A DNA stretch of 64,000 nt from Epiperipatus broadwayi (lineage: Eukaryota; Onychophora; Udeonychophora; Euonychophora; Peripatidae), in assembly GCA_028023455.1 (NCBI GenBank), contig JAQFVV010012435.1, positions 744,001-808,000 of the forward strand, read 5' to 3'. Positions 22,969 to 34,649 of the stretch are shown one piece after another. The position numbers were made by a program, and so were the translations under genes. The stretch's first letter is position 1. Each line of letters starts with the position of its first letter. A model generated the notes under the pieces. The model was not told the DNA's origin. It saw only the letters and a list, made by a program, of their open reading frames with translations, and searched no databases.

Positions 22969-24274
22969 ATTGACCTCCTGAAAGAGAGACTAATAAGTTA
23001 TTAAAGAAGATAACATAAGTATTTATGAGTAAAAGATTGTGAAATATTAAGGTTATTCTTAACATTTCAGCAGGAGTTTTTTCCCATTCTTATCCCTAGC
23101 AATAATTTAGATAACCATTCAACATTTGATTCTAATATTTAGACCATTATTCTATATGAGAATTTAATAAACTGGACTTGATTTGTTAGAAATGTAAGTT
23201 TGTGAATGAAAAATATCTCTAAAAATAGTATTTGAATTTTGAAAATATGAAGAAAAAATTGTATAGTAAAATATAAAATAATAATAATTACTAGTCTCTT
23301 ATTAACTGTTTATAGTAATGCTATTGAAAGATGTAAATAAATAAAATCTTTGGTAGTTGAATTTCATATCTGGATCTGGAATGAATTATTGACAAGTTAT
23401 CATAAAGATATGAAATTCTATTCTAAAATTTAAAATTGTATTTATAATTATTAAAATATTGCAAAAGTTCTATATTATGGTGTTTATTAGGCCATTATAG
23501 ACGATTACTAATTATAGTTTCATCCCAACAAACTTCAAATTTCTTAACTTGTGTTTTTAAGATTAAAACAAATTTGGGAAAAAAAAACTAAGTGCAATCA
23601 TAAAAATATTTTTTTAATAATTACAAATGGAATGTAAATAATCATTAATATTTAAATAAGCTATGAAAAGTATACAACTATTTTTGAAGAGGAATTTGCA
23701 AGTACTTTCAATTGTTATTTCAAAGAACCTCCCAATTGACACTTTGGGGCCAATCTTTGGCTCATTTGGTAAAATTTTCATTCATAGAATATGGAACATT
23801 TGATAGTTGTTTGGAATTAATAAATCAATATATTGTAGCTCCAGTTTCTACCATCAAAATGAATGCAAAATAGGCAACATAATGCTACAAATAGCCACAG
23901 GGGAGTTAAGGAAAACTGAAAGCCACCAACACCATTTCTATTGAAGGCAGTTTGTTTTCATTAGTCAGAAAATTAATGTAAAAATTATTTGGTTATTTGT
24001 GATTAAAAAAGTGAATTCATTGTTAAGATTGATTTGAACAACATAAGGCAGTAGTATTCTTTGTGTGGTTTGGTGCAATAATAGAGTGATCCTCAGAATA
24101 ATCTAAAAGAATCCCAGCTCAATTTATTAAATGCACAATCTTCTATTAGGGTGCTTAAGTGTCACACAATTTTTGTTTATAATACTTGCATCACTATTTA
24201 ATTTTTGCTTGATTAATGAAAAAATATTTATTAAAATTCAATTATATAATGAGTTATTTATTTATATAGTACTC
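22969..24274. repeat. AT-rich DNA with old dispersed repeat H (23100-23460)
   Basis: Words such as TTCAACATTTGATTCTAATA, AATTTAATAAACTGGACTTG and AGTATTTGAATTTTGAA recur in the same order at 29.87-30.00 kb and 61.95-62.10 kb. The repeat is diverged and non-coding. Nothing else is recognised to 24274. Confidence 0.45.
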
Positions 24275-24744
24275 TAACAATCATTATGTATCACTCCATT
24301 ACACATGTGCAGAAAACTAAAAATCACTTTTAAGGAATGCTCTCCTTTCCAAACACAAGTTAAAGTTTTTTTAAAAGAGAATGAATCCAATCTACCTTTT
24401 AAACATAAATATATATCTGTAGGCAAATCTTAAGCATTTTGAAAATGAGAGTGTGAAGATATTAATTAATCACTTTGTTTAATATGCCATAGATTGTAAA
24501 AAATTTCACAGACATCAATAATTAAAACATAGCAAATGGAATTAAAAGTGATTAATTTTATCATCATGCTGTCATTTCCAAATGCTTAAGATTTGCCTAT
24601 ACATATACATTTAGATTAAAAAGACAATGGATTCATTATATCCTTTCAAAAGATTTTATCTTGGGTTTGGAGAGGAGAGTATTCCTTAAAAGTGCTTATT
24701 AGTTTATAGCACATATGTAGTGGAGTGATTCCTAATGATTGTTA
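24275..24744. repeat. Long orphan palindrome, about 175-bp arms
   Basis: TAACAATCATTATGTATCAC on the left faces GTGATTCCTAATGATTGTTA on the right. The complementarity continues through CACTTTTAAGGAAT-CTCTCC, CCAAACACAAG-type text and AGGCAAATCTTAAGCATTT. The loop is about 120 bases. TAA/TTA at the outer ends may include a short target duplication. It is probably a miniature element with long terminal inverted repeats; no second copy was found here. Confidence 0.85.
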
Positions 24745-25573
24745 AAAATCAATTAATAAATCTTGAAATACTAAAAAAATATTATACTTAAAGAAGATAT
24801 TTTGCTTTATTAAATTTTTAAGCAAAAAGATATATATATATTGTAACCTTATATTTTGATACAAAATATAAAGCTTGGTGGAACTGATTTAAAATTTCTC
24901 TTTTTCTAGATGACTTGATTATCATATTTAGCATTTTGTGTATACTTGATACTTGTATTCAAATTAACTCAATAATGAGATGTAATTTTATTTTTTGCTT
25001 GGCTTATTGTATATATTTTTTCTCATATATTAGTTTTGCCCATTTTCCAATCACTGACTTAGACAAGCTGTGTTTAACCTGCAAAATCAACAGCATATTA
25101 TATTAAATTTAATAAGATGCAACTAATAGTAATAATCATTATTTATTTTTCTCTTGAAATAATCCTAAAGATTCACTCTAGTTTGGTTAAAATAATTTAT
25201 TTAATTTATTTTGAACTAGTTGATAAAATATGGTAAACACAATTTTTTTTCTTGTCTTTCATTTTAACAGAAATATGTAAATAAGGAGAAATGTAATTGA
25301 ATAAAAAGGAAAAAGAGAATGTTCAGAGATTTTTTTTTTTTTTTTGAATTGAGATAGAAACAGCAAATATGTAAAGAGCAGATTTTTTTTTTGTCATTAA
25401 ATATGTAACGAATATGAGAACTACTATTTAAAAAAAAATTAAGGACAAATAAAAAAAACTAAATTGCAATTTTTCTTATATAAATCAAATTGCAATAATA
25501 TTATGTGCTAATAACAATGTGTAGCTAAATTTAAACAAGTCTGTTCGGCTGAAGGTTTGTGATGATGGTATAT
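24745..25573. other. AT-rich DNA, nothing recognised
   Basis: Poly-T runs occur at 25331-25345 and 25384-25392. No gene is supported. Confidence 0.5.
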
Positions 25574-25799
25574 TATTAGATGTGATATTTTGAACTATTT
25601 CCATCATCTATGAGTGAATGTTGAATGTATAAAAATTTTAAACTTTATTTAAACTTTTCAAATATAAACTTGTTAGTAATAGCACACAATTACTAAGCTG
25701 TATTGTCTATTTGTGTGTTTGTATTTGGAAAGTTTAAATTTTTTTATACATTCATAGCTGATGGAAATAGTCCAACATATCACATCTAGTTCTGTTTGA
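25574..25799. repeat. Orphan palindrome, about 80-bp arms
   Basis: TTAGATGTGATATTTTGAAC with ACTATTTCCATCA on the left is complemented by TGATGGAAATAGTCCAACAT and ATCACATCTA on the right. Inner arms have TATAAAAATTTTAAACTTT opposite AAAGTTTAAATTTTTTTATA. The left arm has an extra 11 bases. Confidence 0.75.
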
Positions 25800-26225
25800 G
25801 TCTTCTAATTGAGAATCTAACTGCTGATTATCTTCCGAAATATCTATAACTGAAATGTACTGATATCATCAACTGCAATAATAGAAATAACAATCCTTAA
25901 AAAGTCATTCTATATAAAAATATTTTTTATTGTTTATAGACTATATTAACTTGGGATAAAATATTTTACTTTTATGATTTTAAATTGTATAATCATACTA
26001 TATATGTGCAGAGTGGAATGCTATATTAACCTTGAATATAATATTTTACTTTACCACTCTCTATTTTGAAACCGATTAAAATACACTAATCTTATGAAAA
26101 TGGTAAAATGAATAGTTGACATTTCAGGGTGATTGCAACAAATCTTTCTTAGAGCTTATTCAGGCTAGTCAAAACAGTTTTTAGTCATATACACAAAATT
26201 TTTCACTCAAAAATTTATACATATA
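25800..26225. other. AT-rich DNA with a short direct repeat
   Basis: GACTATATTAACTTGGGATA and CTATATTAACCTTGAATA, both followed by ATATTTTACTTT, occur at 25938 and 26021 as a diverged duplication. Nothing else is seen. Confidence 0.45.
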
Positions 26226-26230
26226 TAAAA

Positions 26231-26454
<224 letters not shown>

Positions 26455-26790
26455 GTAGAGATAGATAGATAGGTGAGTAGGTGGATAAATAGATAGGTTG
26501 ATCAATAAATTAATAGATTGATAGATAGTTAATCAGAAAGACAGACTAATAGGTGAAAATAGACAGATAAGTAGGTAGATAGATCAACAGATAGAGATAG
26601 CTGGAAGGATACATAGGTAGATAGATGAATAGATAGAATATATATATATAAAAGAAAATAAAAGGATATATAGTGAGACAGATAGGAAGAGATAGCCAGC
26701 CAGTAGACAGGCAAAACGATAAACAGAGATGAAAATAAAATGGACATTCAGATATATAGATAAACAGACAGATGTATAGTCAAAACCGTC
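26455..26790. repeat. Degenerate GATA/GACA-rich tract
   Basis: This is the decayed continuation of the microsatellite, with GATA, GGTA, GACA and AGATAAAC variants interspersed. The perfect tract probably grew at one end of an older array. Confidence 0.9.
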
Positions 26791-28580
26791 TTTAATAATT
26801 TGCTGTTAGAGGAAGGCCTCTTCAGAACTTCTCTCCAGAGAATCAAATAAAGATAATACTCACCAGTCTAGTCTATTTAAAATGATGAGTCTTTGTGAGG
26901 TTTTGTTTTCTATTTCCTAGCTAAGAATATTTAAATAGCCATTTATATACTAATAATTGTTCTACGTCTGCTTCACGTTGCCAAATTTGGATTTCATTTA
27001 ATCATTTAAATGCAGTTACACGGGAAAATGTTACTTTTACTTTTACCAAGAATTCAAAAACATCTAAAATAATTAGGAGAAGAAAACCAGTCCAAAATTT
27101 CAAAAATAATCCAGTAGTCCATAACATGGAAAGTTATTTAATCTTTAAGTACTGGAAATGACGTAGATGAGCTGTGATTCAACAACCTCTCACTCTTTAA
27201 TCCTTTACTTTGTCTTTGCAACTGAATCTAATATAATTGATTCTGTCAAACTGAATGATGAAATTATTACTTATTCGTGAAGAACAAAAGTAATATTTAT
27301 TATGGGATTGGAAGGAAGTGGTGGTAAAGATATATATGAATTCAACTATAATCCCATAGTAAGAATAGTTGTGTATTTAAATTTTTAAAAATTCCAAGTA
27401 GTATACATTACTTTTTTTATAATAATATAATATATAGATCATTGATCTAACACTTAATCTTTTAATACTAAGCCTTGACACTAAACGTAACTACATAGAA
27501 TCTTGATAGATGTGTTTTAATTTATAACAAAAACTACTAAAAGATTTTAACTATTAGCAGACTGATATATGCTAACTCCAGAAAAAAAGTTATAAAAAAT
27601 TAATCAGGATTTTATGATATATATATGAAAAAATATTTATATACCACAAATACAATCTCCTGCAAAATAAGAAAAAGATCTTATGGTGCAGAAGTATTAC
27701 GTGCACGTGCCATTAACCTGGGGTTCAACCAGCCCTAGTAAAAAATCCTTTTAAGAGACTTAGCATTTTTTCCTCAGATAATTGCTTCATACCCAATCCA
27801 GAAAAAACATTTAACATTGGTTGGTAAATGGATATCTAGATAATTTTATCTCTTGAGTAAAACAAGGACAAGAAACCTCTTAAATCTTCATGACATGGCA
27901 ATTGATAAGCCTTATGAGTATTACTTTCTCCTTCATTTTTTATGAGGGATTGATGGAAAAAACTGAGTTGCAGTAGGCTATTTATTAAAAAATTTGTACT
28001 TTCTACTTTTACATTACATACTATTAATAATTTTTAATACTGTATTTAAATCCTTTCTGCTATAAAAAAAAATTTTTTTCTAAAAGATTCCAATGACTTT
28101 TTCAATTATATATCTTCCTTATTCCGTCTATTCAGCTATATTAATCCCATTATTGGCAGCTGCTATTTCACTCCACTAGAATGTTTTTGAGATTAACTTT
28201 ATAATGAGCTTTATAAGCAACTGCCTGTTAAATTTTGTTTTATTATATTAAAAGATTTATATAAATTTATTAATAAACCTAAATTTGCATTAGGATTCCA
28301 GAAATTTTAAAAGTTTTATTTTGCAGTAATTATTAAGGTAAAACAGATGTTAACAACTTGAATAATTATAATATTAAACCCAATTGAAATAGTTATGTAT
28401 TAATCACTTTGAAGCATTAATTACATACATATAAATACAGACGCTAAACATATTTATATCAACATTTATTAATTAAGAAAACCAAAAACACATGTTTTTG
28501 CTAAATATTTAATGCATATTCCAATAAAATTATTAAACTTTAAAAATTATTTAACTAAACATGAGTCTATAAAAGACAGC
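26791..28580. other. AT-rich DNA; SINE-like fragment at 27680-27905
   Basis: At 27680-27740 there is a tRNA-like stretch: GTGCAGAAGTATTACGTGCA, then CCATTAACC, then GGGGTTCAACCAGCCC, which is B-box-like. It is followed by a body shared with 3290-3512. No protein-coding region is supported. Confidence 0.4.
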
Positions 28581-28583
28581 AAA

Positions 28584-28690
28584 CGTTGGTAGCCGGAGGT
28601 CAGCACAGTTGCTTGCAGACAGTTGTTGCAGGTTCGCTTCCCTGCTGATGCTTTCCATATGGGGGAAAAAACACAACAAACATTTCAATA
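28584..28690 (+). repeat. tRNA-derived SINE head, S1 copy 1
   Basis: TTGGTAGCCGGAGGTCAGCA resembles an A-box region and GCAGGTTCGCTTCCCTGC a T-arm with B box, followed by GCTGATGCT and an A-rich tail (GGGGGAAAAAACACAACAAA). It shares GGTTCGCTTCCC-GCTGATGCT with the copy at 52.5 kb. The acceptor stem does not close, so it is not a working tRNA gene. Confidence 0.65.
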
Positions 28691-28751
28691 CAAACACTTC
28701 TTTATTATTTATTAAATAAGTTCTTACTGACCTTCATATATATATATATTC

Positions 28752-29261
28752 AAATATAGGGCTTTGAACACAGACTTTCAAGCACCCTTCAACTATCCAT
28801 ACTATCTCATACCGCTGATACACAAGACTTTCACACATTTAGAAAAGATTAATAATCATCAATATATGTATTTCGTGCTGAACCAGCATTCATCAATTGA
28901 TCCAGAGTATCATCTCGCACACACATATATATAATCAGTGCATAAGCATGGGATTTGGGCTTTCCATCATCAGATTTTCAATGCTATCGATGGCTGAAGA
29001 GTTAGAGGTTGAAGTAGATTGAAGCCTGTCCATTAAAATATGAAGATTTGCTATCTTAATATCAACTGAGCACTGATTATATATATATATGGTAGACAAT
29101 AATCTGGATCAACCAATGTGTGCTGATTCAGCACGAAATTTCGTATATTGGGGATTATTTATCTTTTTTACATGTGTGTGGTCATGTGTATCAGTGGTAT
29201 GGGATAGTATGTATAGTTGAAGGGTGCTTGAAAGTCTGTGTTCAAATCCCCTATATTTACA
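28752..29261. repeat. Family C palindrome, copy C3
   Basis: This is a complete inverted pair. AATATAGGGCTTTGAACACA and GACTTTCAAGCACCCTTCAA on the left are complemented by TTGAAGGGTGCTTGAAAGTC and TGTGTTCAAATCCCCTATAT on the right. The spacer is about 70 bases near 28960-29030. It is the best-preserved copy of the family in the window. Confidence 0.85.
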
Positions 29262-29864
29262 ATCAAGCTCCAGGTATATGAAGAATGCCTGTATTTTAAA
29301 GTAAATTTTTAAATAAAGTCAATGTAAAAAAATGTATATACACTTTAAAATTTAATACAATTATAATGTGTTCCCATATAATAAAAAGTTTTAAACGAAA
29401 GAATAAAGTTAGGATGCAAGATAATTTTTTTACAAAAAGTAAGTAATATGTATGTGCAATATTCTAAAACTAATATCTCAATGTATTTTAAACGTGTATA
29501 AACACGCACACAAATATAAAAATTTATATCGAATACTTTTGCGCTAATAATAATGTGGTGAATATTTCCCATGATGGTTTACAATGAATTGGATCAAATT
29601 TTAAAGCAAATAAGAAATTATATAACTATTAACCAAGAAATACTATTAAAAGACTTATAAATAATTTGAATAAAAATTAAAGTCTTTATAAACACTATTA
29701 TATTTTAATATTGTCCACAATTCTCTATAATATTTTAAACTTCCAATACGTGTGCCTTGATGATTATCGTCTGTAGATGGATATATCAATAATTATTGAT
29801 AATCATTTATTAGGCTATAGATTAATGTATGATTTTTGATATTCTCTATGGTGGCAATTTTTTT
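29262..29864. other. AT-rich DNA, nothing recognised
   Basis: No gene or repeat family is supported. The 75-codon frame at 29345-29572 shows no domain. Confidence 0.45.
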
Positions 29865-30103
29865 GCAATGTTCAACATTTAATTTTAATATTAAATCTTT
29901 ATTGTACATTAGAATTCAATAAATTAGCCTTGATTTGTTAACTATATAAGTTTAAAAATGAAATGCATTCTACAAAATCATATTTAAACTTTGCAAAATA
30001 ATAAATAAAATATGTAATAAGAACAAATGATTTCTTTTATGATTTGATGATGGATAGAAAAATGGCCAAATGAGTTACTTCTGAAAATCAATAAAATCTT
30101 CAT

Positions 30104-30228
30104 TGAACTTTATCTTTCTTATTGCATTGCCAGATCCATATGATATTAATATCATTTACATTCTTCATTACTTTTACAATGCTTTTTTATTATATGGATT
30201 TGGCAATGCAATAAGAAAGATAAAGTTA
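30104..30228. repeat. Hairpin of repeat J
   Basis: AACTTTATCTTTCTTATTGC with ATTGCCAGATCCATAT faces ATATGGATTTGGCAATGCAA and TAAGAAAGATAAAGTT. The right-arm words ATATGGATTTGGCAATGCAA plus AAAGATA recur at about 61772-61800. They sit after a shared GAAGCATTGTAAAAGTAATA block, so the window holds two members of this repeat. Confidence 0.75.
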
Positions 30229-30621
30229 TAATACTTCATAAAAAAGATAAAGAATACTGAAAATAGAGTTGGATAAGAAAAAAGAAGAAAGAATAGTTAA
30301 GATTTGAAAACAACTTCTGAAGAAGATTGTTGTGGCAATTGAAACCATCAATAGTGGGTTGTAAAAAGCATTGTAAAAGTAATAAAAAATGTAAGTGATA
30401 TTAATATTAAATCTTCATTGACTGAAATTTAATTCTAAAATGGAACAAATAAATGTAAAACTCTGGTATCTCTAAAATTCTGCTTTAAAAATTAAAATTG
30501 AATTTATAATTTTGAGAATGTTTCAAAAGATTTTAATATGATAAAGCTTTAGCAATCTCTTTCTCAAGAGTGATCATCAGGTTAGCCTTGGTTTTTTTCT
30601 GTTATCATTATGCTAGTATTT

Positions 30622-30848
30622 AAAACATCACATGATCACCATCTTACTAGCACATAATTGTTGTAAACAAAGGCAAAACTCAGATGCAAGGCTCCTCATT
30701 GATGATGGCCACAAGCCAGAAACTAGTCTGGGGATATTGAATGAGTAGGCACTAGATAGGGATTTTATGCACAAACCTTCTGTCATCCTTTGATTACTCT
30801 GGTTGGCACAGGGTGGCACTACTGTATGGAGAGTTTTGCTTTTGTTTA
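30622..30848 (+). mobile_element. Foldback family A, copy A7, with TSD
   Basis: GCTAGTATTT is repeated exactly at 30612-30621 and 30849-30858. The copy starts AAAACATCACATGATCACCA and ends GGAGAGTTTTGCTTTTGTTTA. The 5' arm stops early, at GGCAAAACTC, and joins the centre (AGATGCAAGGCTCCTCATTG). This is the same kind of 5'-arm deletion as copy A6. It lies inside repeat H, so it is younger than that repeat. Confidence 0.88.
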
Positions 30849-31499
30849 GCTAGTATTTGTTAAAATCTATTTTTAGAAATAAAATACATATAAAATAAAA
30901 GTGTAATCATGTAAACATTTGTTTTTTTATTAATTATCATACAGTTATTGAGTAAAAATAATCAGGAATCTTTAATAAACCATGCAGAAAATCAATTTTC
31001 AATTCCAAAAATCTCCTTTCTTATAAAAACATGCAAAACTAAATAGCAAAAACTAAATCCATCAAGCATATGGAGAACAGATTCAATTACTTTAATCCTT
31101 ACTGCTTATTAAAAAATGCTGGTTTCTTCAGATTGTTTTTTAGATTCAAATGAGTGGGTATTTACAAAAGAGCAAATTAAAGTGGGAGAAGGTGTCAGAG
31201 TGATCTCCAAACAAATAGCTATTTAGTATACCATATCTAATATATAACAGAGTTAATATATTTGGTAAACTAATACTTACCATTCTCACACTTCAAACAA
31301 ATAAATAAAGACAATGTAATAAAGACATGATGCTGTAGTAGTCTGTTAAATTAATCTCAGATAACACCAATCCTCTCAAATACATTCAACCCTGTTCAGT
31401 ATTTATTTGTAGTATATTACTGTAATTCAGTTTAACAATCTACATTTCCTGCATTCATTGAAGATTATCATCTTTATATGAATATATTAATAACTAGGA

Positions 31500-32380
31500 A
31501 CCCCTATGCATTATTTTTAATTGTTGTTACAAATAGATAAATTTCTTTTATTCAGCTTTAAAAAATTTAATATTTATGAGAAGAAAATATAATCAATTTA
31601 AAAAAATAAATATTTATTTATTGCAAAGAAATCAAGTCATATATCATAACTTAATTTAATAAGCTTGTATTACAAATGTTAATAATGAGCATGCCAGTAG
31701 CTCTTAACAACCTTTTCAGAACATCCCTATCTTCAGACTGGTTTCTAGCCCTGGATTTCATCAGATTTGAAGACATGGTTGTGTGAAAGTTTCAGATTTT
31801 ATACTTAATAGTTAAACATTATATAAAATGCTGTGCTTGACCTGGCATTTTAAATCTAATGCTTGAATATCATAGTGCATCACTAATAAAAGCCAGGGCT
31901 AGAAACTGGTCTGAGGATAACGTTGTTCTGAAAAGCTTATTAAGAGCTATTGACACACTCATTATATAATATTTATTTATGTATACTTGATTTAAAAATC
32001 TGACAAATAACATTAGTGCCAAATTTCTAAATGTCACCAATTTTTTCATCTATATTCTTGTTCTCTGGGGCGTCTGGGCAGTATTTTGAATTGTTATTGG
32101 CTTATAATTAGGTAAGTTTCTTTCATCAAGTGCTAAAAAATTTAATTATTTAATATTATGAAAGTTAATTTAAAATTATAAATATTTAATAATATGGAAT
32201 TTTAAAGACAAACATTTGTATCAAAGCACTAAATTCTCTCATTTTATTTTTTTCATTCATGTTTATTGTATTCATGCTTTCTACAACTCTATGCTGTATT
32301 TTGAATTGTTGGAGGCTTTTGAATAGATGACTTCTTTTACTCAGCTTTAAAAAAATAAATATTTAGTATTTATGTATATA
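31500..32380. repeat. Three diverged direct repeats (family I) around palindrome F
   Basis: Blocks at 31500-31590, 32055-32175 and 32275-32375 share a TATTTTGAATTGTTRTTGGC-type word. Each continues with TTTCTTTTATTCAGCTTTAA and a poly-A/ATTTAATATTTATG end. Copies 2 and 3 also share a TCTCTGGGGCGTCTGGGCAG-like start. Unit spacing is irregular. Confidence 0.5.
31681..31966. repeat. Family F palindrome
   Basis: AATGAGCATGCCAGTAGCTC, CTTCAGACTGGTTTCTAGCC and TTTCATCAG on the left face CCAGGGCTAGAAACTGGTCT and AGAGCTATTGACACACTCAT on the right. The inner word series (ATC-CTATCTTCAGACTGGTTT then TCTAGCCCTGGATTTCATCA) resembles the family A middle (ATATCCCCAGACTAGTTTCT then GGC-TTCATCA). The two families may therefore be distant relatives. 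Confidence 0.7.
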
Positions 32381-32865
32381 AAAACATTAAGGTTTTTATT
32401 TATTAAATGTTGTTTTGAATTAATACATAATATGAAAGTGTTTTTTTTTTTCCATTTCCAATTGTCTTCATTGTGTATCATGCAAATTAGGAAGTGAATA
32501 ACAACTCATAAAAGTCACAGTTTTTGAATTTTTGGGTTTTAAATTTCATCATATTTATATCAGAGATACATCTATAGTTGATATTGCATAGTGCATTATT
32601 AGACTAAAAAATATTTTATTATTCTTACCCAAATATAGGCTTTCACTAAACATCAACATTCCTCTTCTAATAAACTACATATATGCATTAATTTAATTTC
32701 ATTTGTAAACTGCCATTAAACATTGATTTATGTAACATATATAATAAAGAAGTATATTAATAATTTTTATTAGTTATTCATTACCCTAGAGGTTATCTAC
32801 ATAATAAATAATATTTTTGTAGTATAATTTTTACTATACCATTCTTACACAAGATAGGAAGTGCT
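32381..32865. other. AT-rich DNA, nothing recognised
   Basis: No feature is supported. Confidence 0.5.
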
Positions 32866-33262
32866 TTCTATTGGCTTCCATCAAATAGTTTGTGTTAATG
32901 TTGGGATGGCAGTAGGTTTGACCTTTATCAATTAAACTGTAACAATTGGCTATCTATATAAAGATATGTGTAAGAGATTGTGGTCTGGGACAACTATTAA
33001 TGCTGGTTCAGCATGAAATGTGCATTTTGGGGATCGTGGATCTTTTTCACGTGTTTTTGGTCATATATTTATGATTAGATGCCTCCACAAATTCTTAAAA
33101 ACAGACAGACATATTTCTACCTTGCATGAGAGTAATGTATCACTAAATGGATAATCTCTAGTCTAATGAATAACTAATAAAAATTATTAATATCTTTCCA
33201 ACAAGTGGTTTGATAGAAGTTGTGAGAGCAATAAGTTTGACACTTATCATTTAAACTATAGT

Positions 33263-33273
33263 AATTGGCTATT
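33263..33273. repeat. Left target-site duplication of the RTE element
   Basis: AATTGGCTATT occurs here and at 36539-36549. Neighbouring array units show the uninterrupted target (AATTGGCTATTTATGTACAC), which confirms the junction. Confidence 0.92.
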
Positions 33274-33599
33274 GGCTGCAGAAAGGAGTTTGCTATTAAC
33301 AGAAAGGAGACCCTTTGATTCCTCTTGGAGGCCTTAAAGGAACCGAGCAGGGCAAATTTCTAATGTCCACTCCATATGTTCTTGTCGTTGCAGCTGTTAT
33401 TACTATGTGATTATTCATATAGTATATGAACATGAATGGGCTGCTCACCAACATGCATTAGCCAGCGTGGTGAGTTTATTGGCTTTTTACCGCTGAGTTT
33501 AAGATCAAGAAACACCATGGTCATTCTTCTCAGTGCCTGATAAGGCAGAATGAATGTTTGTGTAAATGATAAATATTTTTCCAATACATATATACAATT

Positions 33600-34649
33600 A
33601 TGACAGACAAAAATAAAGCATGGCCCTTATTCCCAGGAGGCTGTAAAGTCACCAACCAAGGCAGTGGTTGGTGGCCGAAGGCGGACGGTGCTAAGAATCC
33701 CCTGATTGTGGACACAGGCTGCCATTTGATGATGACTTTTTATTTAGGTACTTACAACTGCAGATCACTTTCAAGTGAAGGAAGATTACAAGAATTAGAA
33801 AAAGAACTCTCTTATATTAAATGGGACATTATTGGAATTTGTGAAGTTAGAAGAAAAGGTGAAGAAACAATTGATTTAAAAAGTGGACATATACTCTATT
33901 ATAAAAGCACACATATTGGAAATGCAAGTGGAGTAGGATTCATTATAAATAAAAAGTGGAAGAACAATATTGTGGAGATTGATGGTGTATCGGACAGAGT
34001 TGCAAGATTAGTTATACAACTTAATAGCAGATACCAAATGCAAATAATTCGGGTTTATGCCCCAACAAGTTCTCATAGCGATGAAGTAGTAGAAGATTTT
34101 TATATGGATGTACAAAAGGCTTTTGATCAGAGTAAACAACATTTTAAAATTGTTATGGGAGACTTTAATGCTAGAATTGGTAGACACATGAAAGATGAAA
34201 TTGCTGTAGATAATTTTGGTTATGGTAATAGAAATGAGAGAGGACATACACTTGTAGAGTTTGCAGAAAAAGAAAAACTTTATATTATGAATTCATTTTT
34301 TGAGAAAAATGTTAAAAGAAAATGGACATGGAAGCATCCAAATGAAGGTACAGCAGAATTGGATTATATTTTGACTAACAGGAAATACATATTTCAAGAT
34401 TGTAATGTTCTTAATAAATTTAACACAGGAAGTGATCATCAATTAGTAAGGTGTAAGATATGTGTTAATGTAAAACTAGAGAGACAAAAATTATTAAGAA
34501 AAACAATATTTACAGTTGATATTCCTAATCTTCAGAAACATTCTAATGAATTTAAATTAGAACTTACAAATAGGTTTCAAGTGTTAGGAAATTTTGAACA
34601 TGATTCAGATTTGAATGAAATTAATATGAAAATAACTGATACACTTTAA
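33600..34649 (+). pseudogene. RTE apurinic-like endonuclease domain (5' part of broken polyprotein)
   Basis: An open frame of 349 codons. Residues 1-46 are a poorly conserved leader; the ATG at 33729 (residue 45) may be the functional start. Residues 47-285 form an exonuclease-endonuclease-phosphatase fold with its expected motifs: TYNCRSL (51-57), ICEVRRKG with the metal-binding Glu82, RVYAPTS (151-157), GDFNARIG with Asp188 and Asn190, LDYILTN (254-260) and GSDHQLV with Asp279/His280. This enzyme nicks target DNA to prime reverse transcription. The frame closes at TAA (34647-34649); homologous text continues in another frame, so the stop is a frameshift result. All endonuclease residues expected are present, but RT would not be translated with it. 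Confidence 0.9.

Larger units (their letters stand above)
29865..31260. repeat. Old dispersed repeat H, interrupted by copy A7
   Basis: This region aligns by scattered words with 61.93-63.61 kb and, for its first 500 bases, with 23.1-23.5 kb. Shared landmarks are AATTCAATAAATTAGCCTTG-like text, TCATATTTAAACTTTGCAAA, TAATCAGGAATCTTTAATAA and AAATTAAAGTGGGAGAA. Within it, 30104-30228 is a hairpin (TTTATCTTTCTTATTGCATT facing its complement). The stretch 30308-30422 matches 61658-61770 more closely. No coding capacity is visible; it could be an eroded large element. Confidence 0.5.
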
